From positions 1,860,001 to 1,924,000 of the forward strand of contig BSYQ01000008.1 in the NCBI GenBank assembly GCA_030272585.1: 64,000 nt of DNA, written 5' to 3'. Position numbers and translations under genes: made by a program. Below, in pieces: positions 48,095 to 58,404 of this stretch. This DNA is from Bryopsis sp. KO-2023. Lineage: Eukaryota; Chlorophyta; Ulvophyceae; Bryopsidales; Bryopsidaceae. The notes under the pieces are model-generated. The model was given only the letters and a program-made list of their open reading frames with translations, made no database searches and was not told the DNA's origin. Each line of letters starts with the position of its first letter. Within the stretch, counting starts at the first letter, position 1.

Positions 48095-48678
48095 GGTGTC
48101 AATGTTTCGAGGCAGAATGGACTCAACTCTTGACAAATTTTGAGCTGGCGGTTGTGTGATTCGAATCAATCTATAAATCAATCAATCTGTATATCAATCG
48201 CCCGCTGGTCCAGTCCAGTGTGGAGTTTCTGGCATCAGGGGGGGCGATGGGTTTTCTGTTTAGTGATTTTATTGAGATGTTTGATCATATACATGCATAT
48301 ATATATGTGCATGTGTGTGTATTATATATAAGAACTCCCCAGGGGGAACAAATTGGTGCGGGGGAGTTAGAGCTACTACTTCATCAAGATCCCTATCTGA
48401 TTGTTGCCAGAGAGCTGAAACAGACATTCTTGCTTTTTTTGATGTCTCTGGGATCTGTGAAAATTTCCTGCTTTAAAGCAAAAACATGTCTCATTACTTA
48501 CTGATGGGAAGAATTGAACGTTTGCTATTCTTTCCAGCATGTCCATCACATTTCCAGCATTTGATGCTTTGGAGGAAAATGTCTACTCCAGTTTTGAACA
48601 ATGTTCATTCAAAAACAAGTGTATTCCTAAATCATGGTTTGCTAGAAATTTTTGCTTTCCAGAAATCCCCCACCCCCC
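48095..48678 (+). repeat. dispersed repeat, copy 1 (uninterrupted)
   Basis: About 580 bp that matches 55701-56191 followed by 58422-58480. Shared blocks include CTGGCGGTTGTGTGATTC, CGCCCGCTGGTCCAGTCCA, GATGGGAAGAATTGAACGTT, CCAGTTTTGAACAATGTTCA and CCAGAAATCCCCCACCC. Identity is high in blocks with indels between. No coding frame spans it. It looks like a non-coding mobile or duplicated element and serves as the empty-site reference for the insertion in copy 2. Confidence 0.85.
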
Positions 48679-49462
48679 CTTAAGTACTTCAAGCTTGAAA
48701 TAGTTTTAATTATGGACTTGTCCCTCACCCCAGATTCTTGGAATAAGACAAAACAAGATTAATTCTTCCAGCAAGAGGAAGTTTCATGTCATACTTTGCA
48801 AACAGCAATTCGGGAAGCATATTTCCACACACAAACGGATTCACAACTAACAGAAAAAATCATCCCAGAAGTGTGGAGTTTAGAAAACCCCTAAGAAATG
48901 CACTAAAGCATTCTAAAACAAGGAGTTGTTGCTTTCTTTGAACATTTCATGTTTGGAACATGATTTTACAAGGGCATTTTTCATACAAGTACCACAGCCC
49001 TTCATGTTCTCCTTTATTGTTTGCAAAGGAAAACAAAATTCACCAATGCTGTTTATTCACAAAAAGACAGTACATTTATTCATTCAAGATTGCATCAAAA
49101 CTAATTTTTTTCTTGGAGTCACGATCAAGCGATTCCATTCTAATCGAATCATCACTCTCCACAAGAAAAAAAACTCCAGTATACCTGCAGCGAACAAGAA
49201 GCAAGCAAGCGCAAAAGTAGAGATCTGCATACTTTGCTCCTTCCATCCTTCTTTTTCGAAAAGAAAAAAAAGAGTGCAAAACTGCCAATAGAAAGATAAA
49301 ACAGAAGTGAACTGAAGGCTGGATGCTTCACATCGACGTCCGTGACGCCTTTTTATCAAGCGCAGAAACCTGTACTGTGGGCGCATGTGGGCGAAGTACT
49401 GATGGGACCTGATTTTTACAATCAAACCACGATACCACACCCGTGACATGAAGATTGCCTAA
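48679..49462. other. intergenic, no gene recognised
   Basis: AT-rich sequence between the dispersed repeat and the MITE-like element. Short frames only. Confidence 0.45.
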
Positions 49463-50189
49463 GTGCCTGGTCAGAGCCCGGGAATGTCGCGCCAACGGCA
49501 GTGAACATGTCTCCATCCACCCACGCACGTGGTCCACATCGGAAAAAGTACTGGAAAAGTGCCACGCTGGCTCCGGCAATTTGGTCGCGGTTTCCCGACG
49601 GGAATGCCCCGGGTGGTGATTTGCTTGCAGTTTCCCGGGTGGACGGGAAACCGGGGAATTTCAAGTAACCTTCAAAAATAAAACTGTGAACGGTCGAAAA
49701 ACGTCGACTCTAGTTGCTAAACACCGTGGAGAAAGAAAATTGGGTATCAGTGGGGTGACGAGTTTTCTGGCGTCCAAGATCTCTGATTGGTGGAGATGGT
49801 CACCGTGGGCTCGTCACTGCACTGTTCTCCCTACTTTTTGTCTCAACAAGTTCGGAAAAGTAAAATAAATATTTCTGCACGATAAACAGGCCCTTCTGCC
49901 TCTTCATATGAGTGGGAAGATTTGCAAAAGCACGAATTCTTTCTCGATCTTAGTTTTATCGAGCGACCAGGCTCTATTGGGCGCGATACTTCTTCAAGTG
50001 TTTCGAGTTGGTGCTTTGAGGGGGTGTGGTCGTCGAACGACCATTCGTGGGCCATTCCCGTTTCCCGTTAAGGAAACCCGAGACGGCAAACTGGAAATGG
50101 AAATGGGGCAGTGGGTGTGATGATGTGTCGATCACGTGCCCATCAAACTGCCCCAAAGTTCCGGATTCCCGTCGCGGGCTCTGACCAGG
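49463..50189. mobile_element. MITE-like element with terminal inverted repeats
   Basis: About 727 bp. CCTGGTCAGAGCCCG at 49466-49480 is the exact reverse complement of 50175-50189. Pairing continues inward after a small gap (GGAAT against GGGAAT). GCCTAA stands directly outside both ends (49457-49462 and 50190-50195), consistent with a 5-6 bp target-site duplication. No transposase frame is present, so it would be non-autonomous. Internal GC is raised, and a further hairpin (GGGGCAGT/ACTGCCCC near 50104-50154) lies close to the right end. The superfamily is not clear. Confidence 0.6.
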
Positions 50190-51396
50190 GCCTAACCCTT
50201 CCTTCTTGTGAAAAGTCTGTGCTCCTCAGCCAACAGTGCAATGATAGATTGATTAATTGATCGATTGTGCTACCATTTCTTCCGAAAGCACTGAGGATTA
50301 TGGTAACAAGTTTTCGTTTGTTAAGAGGACATTGCTATAGTAACAAGTAGCTTTGGGTCGTCTTCTAGTTTATGGTTGTTGAGTGAATATGGATTTGGGG
50401 TTTTTCATTCTTTTTTTCTTTTTTATACATAGGCCTGTTGAAAGGGGAAACCCCTAAAACTGTCGTATGAAGCACAGCTCTTGAGCTTTTCGATTATTAG
50501 TCGTAAATACGTGACAAACCTCCAGTTTAGAATAAGCTACAATTGATCCATGGAAAATTTCCCATCGGTCCAGACCAATGTCAACTTAATGTGTCAGCAC
50601 TGAGATATTTTTATGGTATTGAGCTTTCAACGTGTGCTGGTTTGGCTATTCTGAGATAAGGAATCCTGGACATTAATACATTCACTGTGTGAAGCATGTG
50701 TTAATTGCAATCATTCAATCATTGATTAGTTGATTGGTATGCACATTGTAGAATTATTGAGCCATACTGTGCAATCCTATTTAAGGAACTGCTCCGAGTA
50801 CTTTTTACAACTAAACCTAGACTTGGCACAAAGAAAAACAGGAAAAGAATATCAAATTTGAAGGTTTTCAGCGCATGATCATTTCCATAACTAAGGACTC
50901 CGTGTTCCACCTCCAGGTTCAATGATCATTGATCATCTATCTTCATGAAGATAGAGGATACTTTTCATTCCACTGCTGATTTCGAAAATGAGATGGCTGG
51001 TGGTGACCCCCTCGTGATGGTATAGAAATGCCTTGTGCCGAGCGACACAGGTTTATCTGAAACAGGTTCATTCCAGTAAAGAAAAGTTGCCTATGTGCAA
51101 AATGTTCAAGCTTCCTGGCGTAGTTTGCAACTCCTTTTGTACCTTGTACTCAACTCAATTCAATTACAACTGACTTCAAAAAACAACTCTGATGGCAGTT
51201 CTGGCTTGACAACAAAAAATCGCTTTGAAGCGTCGTGATTCCATTCCCTGACAAGCACGTTCCTTTCATGTCAAATTCCCCTTTTCTGTGTGAATTCAGG
51301 TTGATTCTTCCTCTGGGATGCTAGGAAATACAGCATCGCTTTCAAAACCTGGCTCATGCTCATGTGACTTGTGTGGAGACAGAGAAATCGTTTTAT
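50190..51396. other. intergenic, no gene recognised
   Basis: AT-rich, with only short frames. The last part is the probable 3' flank of the minus-strand coiled-coil gene. Confidence 0.45.
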
Positions 51397-52725
51397 CTAA
51401 AAAGAAAAAAAAAACACAAAGGAAAAGGAATCCTTTATTCTGTGGATCCAGTGTTGGGAAATTACTTTGTGGTGCTCGCTGTTCCATGTGAGCGTTGCGA
51501 TCTGCTCCTCCATCGCAACCATACTACTGTTCATATCGTGTAGAGCCAGAAGAACATCTGAGAGGAACTGCGAGTCGACAGATGTCTCGACTTGCAGGCG
51601 TGCTGTCTCGATCTCATCCTGTTTGCCCCACCTCCGCAGATCTTCCTTTTCCCTATCCCTGCGCTGTAGCTGTTGCCCATAGTCCTTCAATTCCTGTTCT
51701 ACCTCCTGGAGTTCCTTTTCCAGGGTCTCTCCTCGCTGTTGCTCCATATCAACTTTGGTGGTCCAGTCCCTCAGCTCGGCTTCCAGAGCACCCCTCTTCT
51801 CCCTATCCTCAAAAAGTCTCCGCCTGAGTTCCCCCAGCTCCTCCGACTGCCGCTGTGTTTGCTCCACGATCGAATCGTTCATGGCGTACAGGCCCCAGAG
51901 GTCATCTCGCAAGCATTTTGTTTTAATGTCCCTCTCCATTCCGGGCGGCATTGTGCGTTCTGTCACCACGCCAAGGGCTCTGTTCAATTGGGAGGAGTTC
52001 TCTTGTCTCAGTCTCAACGTCTCCTGTTGGCACCTGCGATTGTGAACCGCCCACTCCAAATCCTCTTCCTTGCGTTGTAACTCCCTTTCCAGTCTTCTGT
52101 TCCTCGCATCCTTGGCCTGTCCTTTTCTCTCCAGGAATTCTTTTTGAATCTCCAGCTCTATCACCTCCTCCTCCAAAGAGCAGTTGTGATTTCGAGTCTG
52201 CTCTAAGTCTTTCTCCAGGCCTTCTGTCTCAAGGACTGCTGCAAACAGGATGCGTCGATGGCTTTCTTTTTCGCTAGATTCTCGATCTGCTCCACCAGAG
52301 CCACGATTTCCTTGCTTGCACTCGTAGCGGGGTGCTGGAAACCACATCAGTACAATGTGAGCATAGAAGATGTTGGTGGACTCTGGCGATGCCTCATTAG
52401 TACAGGCCATGGCTTGTTCAGCTTTGTTTCTGCTGACCTTAGGGGTTGGGTTGCCGCCGTCCAGTGTGCAGAAACGCTCCAGGGTGCTGTGACCCAGCTC
52501 TGCGGCGACTCCGCGGGTCGCCGCGACTCCACGAGGCGACCCACGGGTGCTCTGCGGACCCGAGTACGCGACTCCTGTAGCATCTGACCCTTGGATGCTG
52601 GCAGGACTCCCTTCCACGCACCAACACATCATGCGTTTGACTCCGGACTCTTTCTTTCCACGTTTCGGCGTCGTGGTCTTGCAACCCTTCCGGACATTGG
52701 CAATCAGCGCTCGAAACCACGCCAT
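51397..52725 (-). CDS. coiled-coil protein with a frame break
   Basis: Exon 1 at 52725-52438 (ATG, MAWFRALIANVRKGC...) is basic, then Gly/Ser/Ala-rich, and ends on the donor AAG/GTCAGC. A CCAG acceptor puts exon 2 at 52334. In the phase fixed by exon 1 it reads EIVALVEQIENLAKKK, a heptad-like helix, but meets a stop near 52206. The long coiled coil (LETEGLEKDLEQTRNHN onward, rich in Glu/Leu/Arg, through RRLFEDREKRGALEAELRDW) is in another frame from about 52233 to the stop at 51397. So either a one-base change broke the gene, or a very short intron or sequence error restores it. Heptads run for about 230 residues. I know no specific family. It may be structural or cytoskeletal. Confidence 0.45.
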   Translation of the reverse strand: MAWFRALIANVRKGCKTTTPKRGKKESGVKRMMCWCVEGSPASIQGSDATGVAYSGPQSTRGSPRGVAATRGVAAELGHSTLERFCTLDGGNPTPKVSRNKAEQAMACTNEASPESTNIFYAHIVLMWFPAPRYECKQGNRGSGGADRESSEKESHRRILFAAVLETEGLEKDLEQTRNHNCSLEEEVIELEIQKEFLERKGQAKDARNRRLERELQRKEEDLEWAVHNRRCQQETLRLRQENSSQLNRALGVVTERTMPPGMERDIKTKCLRDDLWGLYAMNDSIVEQTQRQSEELGELRRRLFEDREKRGALEAELRDWTTKVDMEQQRGETLEKELQEVEQELKDYGQQLQRRDREKEDLRRWGKQDEIETARLQVETSVDSQFLSDVLLALHDMNSSMVAMEEQIATLTWNSEHHKVISQHWIHRIKDSFSFVFFFSF

Positions 52726-53458
52726 CTCGAGTTGCGCGCTTTCCTTTGGCACTCGCACAAGAGCGGAGAATGTCGAATTGAAAATTCAGAGACAGAGAAA
52801 AGACTGTTCTACTGTAGGTTTTCCTTTTTGAGCCTCGTCCATAACCATCGTTAACAGACGCAGAACAACGCAGAATTCCCTCCTGTAACTCACGCAGCCC
52901 TGGTACATGCAACACAGCGTCGCCTCCGCGATATGGGCTGCCTTTGAAGATGTTGTTAGGCAGTGGGTTGAGATACATTCCATGTCTTCACATATTCTTG
53001 GTGATACAAATATCCAGTGCCCCGTGAGTGTAGCTTTCTTCTAGCCCGCTTGGAAGTCCGAGGAAGTCGTTCCACCTTTCAGTTCACAATCGAAAGGTGG
53101 CATCGCAAGGATAGACCAAGAAGGGCAGAGAGGCAGCCACAAAAGAATATCAACTTCTCTCTTTTTTTTTCTGAGCCTTATTTATCATCTCACTGAAAAC
53201 GGTTTTGTTGATACTCAATGGATTGTATTTTGCTGGGTTTGCATTGTATATATACGTACGTACGAGACAAACCAAGACAATGGATCAGGAAGTTGTGAAT
53301 GAAGACCACCACTAGCTCATTTAGTGCTTTTTCTTTTGTGGGCAGAGATAGATCTATTACTATACTTTTCCAAATGGACTATTCGAGATTTTCTCATATA
53401 GACAGTGTGGTAGTTTGTTGTACTATCTCACTTGTGATAACGGAAACGCTACCAAAGT
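52726..53458. other. region between two divergent genes
   Basis: Upstream flank of the coiled-coil gene and of the membrane-protein gene. Minus-strand frames (52786-52983, 52439-52978) might be 5' exons of the coiled-coil gene but lack a firm splice model. A 9-bp hairpin CCACCTTTC/GAAAGGTGG lies at 53072-53100. The sequence around it resembles 62610-62660. Confidence 0.35.
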
Positions 53459-54754
53459 GTGTCCTGGGGGAGTGAGGGGCAAAACGAAAAAGTTAGTGTT
53501 GTTTTTTTCTCGATAATCCCCAGCTACCCCGAGCTCTCCCAACCTCTTGGAAGCTTGATTCGTCAGAGTAGAACCACCGAAGACTGCCCAAAGGCTCCCA
53601 CAAGCGCAAAAAGCATTGGTATGATCTTCCCACCCAACCTGGGGATTCTGACGACGCAAGGAATCAGGTTTGGCCCAGGGGAACTATCCACTAGCGCCCT
53701 GCCACATTTGTATCGACTGGACTTGACCCATTCGGGTTTGCCGGAAGATCTGCCCGCTGGACTAGAGCATCTTCGAATTCGAATCGAGCTTGATCCGACC
53801 CTTGAGTGGGTAATTCCGAAGGCCTGGGCAGAGCTGAACGAGCTGGAGACGATGGCTATCGAAGGCACCTCCCCGTCCGACCGCCTCCTGCTCGAACTCA
53901 CTCCTGTATTTGACAAAATGAGGTCGCTGCGACACGTGGAAACATGCTTGCGAACCACCCTTCCAGACCCTACTTGGCTTCAGTTTTGCAGCATGGATTT
54001 CGAACTGCGGTTGTGCACCTCACCAAAAAATCTCGGTTGTGGAACCGACTTTGCCCTTGCCACTGGGCTTTCGTGGATGGTCGTTGGCCTGGTCATTCTT
54101 GCGTTTTTCTGTGGTTGTTTTTGTTTTGGGTCGGAGGGTGGACCCTTCGTGGGCGTCGTGCACAGGTCATTCGCAGTGGTGTCGCTCGGCACAATTTGCT
54201 CTTGTGTGTGGTTGATCCTGGAAACTTTTCCGTCCATCTTTGCGAAAGTGATGCTTGGAATCTTATTGCTTTACTACGTTGTTTTCATGCTGTCGTTTTG
54301 GATATCAATGAAAAGCACAGAAGAGCACGCATGTTTTCCCAGCGATGGAAGGGAGAGTATGCCTGGATTGTTGGACAGAGCTTGGATTTCTTGGCGATTC
54401 GGAGGAAACAAGAATTGCTTGAGCACTCTGCTCACTGTCCTGGCTGCGCCGTTGGTGTTGGAACTGGCAGGTTTGTTCCACACGATCATGGGAGAAAAGA
54501 TTTCTGAAACGGATTTGAGAGTGTGGCTGTGCTGGAGGGTTGCACTGCAAGGCCTCACTGCCTCCGCCTTCCAAGCAGTGTTTCAGAGTATCGTGTTCAA
54601 CTCGCCTTTTGCTAAGTTCTTCGACATAGTGGGAGCCCGCCATGTGCCTTTGTGGCTGTTGGCATTGACCTTGGTGCTGTCGCAATTATCGTTTCTGCTG
54701 GGAGTCGGTCAGGCGTTGTCGGCGCTTTTCCGCCGATTGCTTCGTTCACGTTGA
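53459..54754 (+). CDS. multi-pass membrane protein with leucine-rich N-terminal part, unknown family
   Basis: Uninterrupted frame of 431 codons, with base use like the other exons. The first ~200 residues contain Leu-rich units (LPHLYRLDLTHSGLPEDLP, LNELETMAIEG, MRSLRHVET) that resemble two or three leucine-rich repeats. Then come about six hydrophobic segments (LSWMVVGLVILAFFCGCF, FAVVSLGTICSCVWLIL, VMLGILLLYYVVFMLSFW, LLTVLAAPLVLELAGLF, WRVALQGLTASAFQAVF, VPLWLLALTLVLSQLSFLLG), ending in a basic tail. I do not recognise the family. The ATG is only the first in frame. An upstream exon is possible, since a Leu-rich frame this far into a repeat fold suggests more N-terminal sequence. It lies in a repeat-rich block, so it may be lineage-specific. 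Confidence 0.5.
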   Translation: MSWGSEGQNEKVSVVFFSIIPSYPELSQPLGSLIRQSRTTEDCPKAPTSAKSIGMIFPPNLGILTTQGIRFGPGELSTSALPHLYRLDLTHSGLPEDLPAGLEHLRIRIELDPTLEWVIPKAWAELNELETMAIEGTSPSDRLLLELTPVFDKMRSLRHVETCLRTTLPDPTWLQFCSMDFELRLCTSPKNLGCGTDFALATGLSWMVVGLVILAFFCGCFCFGSEGGPFVGVVHRSFAVVSLGTICSCVWLILETFPSIFAKVMLGILLLYYVVFMLSFWISMKSTEEHACFPSDGRESMPGLLDRAWISWRFGGNKNCLSTLLTVLAAPLVLELAGLFHTIMGEKISETDLRVWLCWRVALQGLTASAFQAVFQSIVFNSPFAKFFDIVGARHVPLWLLALTLVLSQLSFLLGVGQALSALFRRLLRSR

Positions 54755-55004
54755 TCATGTTTTGGCGGCGTGACTATGCGGAAGCGGTGGACACACTGTG
54801 GGACTCTTTTTCTTCACTCGAGGTCAAGCGTACAAAGTTGTACGTGCTTCGTGATTTGAAACCAACGCTTTTCGTGTTTTTTTTTTTTCACGTTGGTCTA
54901 TATTGTGCAATAAATGCTGATTTAAACATGTTTTAAAAACATTGTTAACAATCAAACAAGCAAACATCGAATTGCTGATTTGCTTGTTTGTTTGATTGTA
55001 GGAC
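54755..55004. other. 3' flank of the membrane-protein gene
   Basis: Contains an imperfect inverted repeat (CAATCAAACAAGCAAA near 54948 against TTTGCTTGTTTGTTTGATTG near 54980) with a short loop. Confidence 0.4.
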
Positions 55005-55420
55005 ATGCTTCAGAAAACATTTTACTGTGTAGCCTGTGTTTGGTTGTTTCTTTTGGGTAGCTATGATTTGTATGTTTCTGGTCGATTAGACCGTAGCCAT
55101 GTGAAGGCTTCTTGTCCGTGTTGTTCGTTTGGTGTTATTGAGGGTGGCGCCCATCATCTGTTTTTTTGTGTCTGGCGTTTTCATCAATTAGAGGGTGTTT
55201 TTCGGATTTGATTTCCCATCGATCTGTTCCTGGATTGATGTTTAATTTAATTTGATGTTTGTTTGTTTTGTTTTGTTTTCCTGGATTGTTTTATCAGCAT
55301 CGTCAGAAACGGGTAGCTACTTCTCTTAGACGTTTATTTTTGACTTGTCATATTGAATATTGCAAACTACACCTTGTTGTACCTTGTCCAATAGATGTCG
55401 GTGATTATCTTCGCATGTAA
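55005..55420 (+). pseudogene. possible LINE reverse-transcriptase C-terminal remnant
   Basis: A frame at 55005-55211 reads SCPCCSFGVIEGG then HHLFFCVWR. A Cys-x2-Cys pair followed by a His-x4-Cys at this spacing is the zinc-binding motif found after the thumb of non-LTR retrotransposon reverse transcriptases. A second piece in another frame (about 55289-55420, RQKRVATSLRRLFLTCHIEY) would follow it. No polymerase catalytic motif is present and the frames are broken, so only a remnant is likely. It could equally be an unrelated small zinc-finger frame. Confidence 0.3.
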
Positions 55421-55700
55421 TTGATTGTTTGTTTGAGTAGTTACTAATTGGGGGGGGGGGGCATTCGGGGTTAATTGAGATTAATGATGCAAATTCAAAG
55501 AATCCTATTGATATATCGCCGTCGTCCACGGTGCACGTCCTGGGAAGTCTCCGTTCTAGAGAAGCGCCGTTTTTGCCTGAACGACCGGAGTTGGCGACTT
55601 TCTGAGCCCCGGTATGAACGAGGGGTCATTAATCGATTGGATTGACTTTAATCCCTTTGGTTGGAGGGGAGCTTGAGGAAAATTCTGGAGCACTGCAGAT
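55421..55700. other. intergenic, no gene recognised
   Basis: Short stretch with a G run (55450-55460) and a GC-rich patch near 55520-55620. No supported gene. Confidence 0.4.
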
Positions 55701-56191
55701 GGTGTCGATGTATCGAGGCAACACGGACCACTCTTTGCAAATTTTGACCTGGCGGTTGTGTGATTCATGATGTGAGAACAGTACCAACATGTATCTCAAT
55801 CGCCCGCTGGTCCAGTCCAATGTGGAGTTTCTGGTAGGGGGGAGGGGGGGGGGGGGCGATGGTTTTTGTTTCGTGATTGTTTGAGAGAGTTGTTTGATCT
55901 TGATCCACATTAATGGGGGGGAGTTCGAGATACCACTTCATCTGGATATGAAGGCATGAGGGATTGTGGACTTTTGCCAGGGGGCCGAAACAGACATTCT
56001 TGCTTGTTTGGATGTAGCTGGGTTCTGCGAAAATTTCCTGATTCAAAGCAACAAGACGTTTGCATTACACAACTGATGGGAAGAATTGAACGTTAGCTAT
56101 TCTACCAGTGTGTGCATCAGATTTCCCGCCTTTGATGCTTTGGAGGATAATGTCCACTCCAGTTTTGAACAATGTTCATTCAAAAACATGT
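55701..56191 (+). repeat. dispersed repeat, copy 2, left part
   Basis: Matches copy 1 (48095-48678) from GGTGTCGATGTATCGAGGC to the block CATTCAAAAACATGT, where the match stops exactly at the end of the CACTA-like element. The remaining piece resumes at 58422. Confidence 0.85.
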
Positions 56192-56208
56192 CACAAGTAG
56201 AAAGGGGT
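56192..56208 (+). repeat. left terminal inverted repeat of the CACTA-like element
   Basis: CACAAGTAGAAAGGGGT, the exact complement of 58405-58421. Confidence 0.92.
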
Positions 56209-56364
56209 GTCGCCACGACTAGTCGTGGTTCGCTTGTGAGGGTCGTGGTAGGCATCGTGGAGCATCGTGACGACACTGCGAGAGGAGTGTCGTGGCGCTA
56301 CCACGACGCCTCCCACGACAAATTTCGTCGATTTTTGGCGTCGTCACGACTAGTCGTGGGTGGG
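56209..56364. repeat. left subterminal repeat cluster
   Basis: Dense CGTGG/CCACG units, including the palindrome CCACGACTAGTCGTGG (56213-56228) and its 14-base relative CACGACTAGTCGTG (56345-56358). In CACTA elements such clusters are binding sites for the element's DNA-binding protein. Confidence 0.75.
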
Positions 56365-57914
56365 ATGGACCCTCGCTCTGGTTGTCATGGTGACGTGGCG
56401 AAAAGAACCCACGTAGGATTGGAAAGGTCTTTCACGTGTTCGGGATACGTATCTTTTATAATTGTTACGTAACACAAGATTGACCGCAATAATTTGTTCG
56501 ATTCCTCCAATTGAATCATCATTAGTGCTTGCCAATTCTGTCTAATTCAACACATTTTCTAATTTCTCATTGAATTAGATTGAAACAATGGACAATTTGG
56601 GAGCACACACAATAGTCATAATTACAAATCGATCAAAATTACAAAGACATCCATCAGAATTCTCCCTTTCATAGCTTCTCCCCTCTCACACATGCAAAAA
56701 ACAGTACAAAACCCCACTCTATGTTTCTTCTTCTCTCTCTTTTCAGGCCAACCTTTCCTAAACTCATAACCCCAATCAGATCCCCAAAACTCATATATAG
56801 CAACCATCCTAACAGAAGCTACACACATGCTCCAAATTTGGTTGATATCAGCCTGCTGCCTTCGGCTGGGAGAACCTCGTGAACAATATTAATGACAAAG
56901 CCACATGCAACGATATTTTTTTTTATGATGCTGGCTATTCCCTCTGCTCCTTCACTCGAATTCCCATAGAATATGACTTAATTTTCACAATACTGAGTTC
57001 TCCTTGAAACACACAGCGTCTCTGTTTAGCTAGGACAAGACAATATACATGTACATTCACAGCCATAAAATAAATGAACGATACCTAACATTGTATTTTC
57101 TCAACTAACCAGACCTTCGGCAGCTCAGGGTTGATTATATAATAAAGATATAAAGATATATCTTTGCCAACAGGAAGCATCATAGGATTTACCACTGCCT
57201 GATCCTGTGCTTTCCTGCCCCTTCTCCACACCCGTGCTCGCCCTCAAAAAACATCCAGCACCTGTCTCCGCTATTATCGACACCCCTCCCAAGAAACCAA
57301 GACAAGACCTACTACAGAACAGACTAATACCCCACATTCCATCTGACTGTTTCTCTTGTGCTTATGAGCTCATAAAGTTGATAAAAAAGCATTCTGGGGT
57401 AACTGCTGCACATCTGTGATCGCCGTCTGTGGTGTTTCTCTGGTCAGCGTTTGTCCGATTTGGATACCTTTCCCCAAGCTCTTTTCCAAGTCCTGAGTGG
57501 GCAATGGCTCCTTCTTCATTCAAAAGGCTCCCAGCGTATGAACCCTTGTTAAAGTCACCTAACCAGGGACACAGAGTCCAGTGAAGAAAACGAACAAAGA
57601 ACTGGAAGGGTTTGAGAATGTTGTTTCTCATTTCTTTGTTTTGTTTTACGAACCAACCTTAGGGGTAGAGGGTGCTCCTCTTGACCTTTCACGTCAGACA
57701 AGCGGTTGTCCTGCGCGGCACAAACCGAACATTATATGAAATACGCTTTCTCCTAGACAGTTTTCGTAAACAATGTTTCCGCCGAAAAACAATTTCTTGT
57801 GAAGGTTTCTGAAAACATGTACCTTACCACTTTTTCGAACACCCCATCGGCGAAGAGCTTTCTCGTCACCAAATCAGGCCGTCCTCCATAAACCCTGAAC
57901 AAAAAAAAGTATCA

Positions 57915-58166
57915 ATGCACAAAACTTTTCTACCCCCATCGCCCTCACTCCAGGACCAAGAGTCGGCTGAGGCCGAACTTCTGTCCCTGCTGCGTTTCCC
58001 AGTATCCCGCCGTCCTGAAACACCACCCACACGGGAGCTTGAAGTTCGAACAACCATATGGGTTAAGCGCATGGCGAGTTGGAGGGTTAGTGGAGCCAGT
58101 AAACCCAACTCGTTGCGAGATGGACGCACACGCGTCAGATTTTTGCAAGATTTTCTTAGGTTTTAG
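57915..58166 (+). other. coding-like segment inside the transposon
   Basis: After a TCCAG acceptor-like site a frame reads DQESAEAELLSLLRFPVSRR and continues for about 70 codons to a stop. It has exon-like GC content. It may be a leftover element exon or a captured host fragment. No family recognised. Confidence 0.25.
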
Positions 58167-58315
58167 ACGAATTTTGCACGATTTAGATATCATCCCACCC
58201 AGTTTACTAACACTTGGCTTGCGCAGTGTACCTTCTCAGCACGAGCGAGGACCTTTTCCAGGACCTTTATGGCCACGTCACTCGTCACTCGATTTCGCAA
58301 CGTCCCTGAGCGGAT

Positions 58316-58404
58316 GGGCGTCGTGACGACGTCGTGGTGCAAGTGGTGACGTCGTCACGACGCCCAACACCACGACACTGTCGTGACGACGGTGTCGTGG
58401 GAGG
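58316..58404. repeat. right subterminal repeat cluster
   Basis: GTCGTGACGACGTCGTGG-type units in both orientations (for example GTGACGTCGTCAC near 58347-58359), matching the units at the left end. Confidence 0.75.

Noticed and set aside
54948-54999. Inverted repeat as a mobile-element end or terminator
   Set aside because: Imperfect, made of simple AAAC/GTTT units, with no target duplication; more likely simple sequence.
57207-57419. 70-codon frame inside the CACTA-like element as a transposase piece
   Set aside because: Too short, with no catalytic or zinc motif; no basis for calling a transposase.
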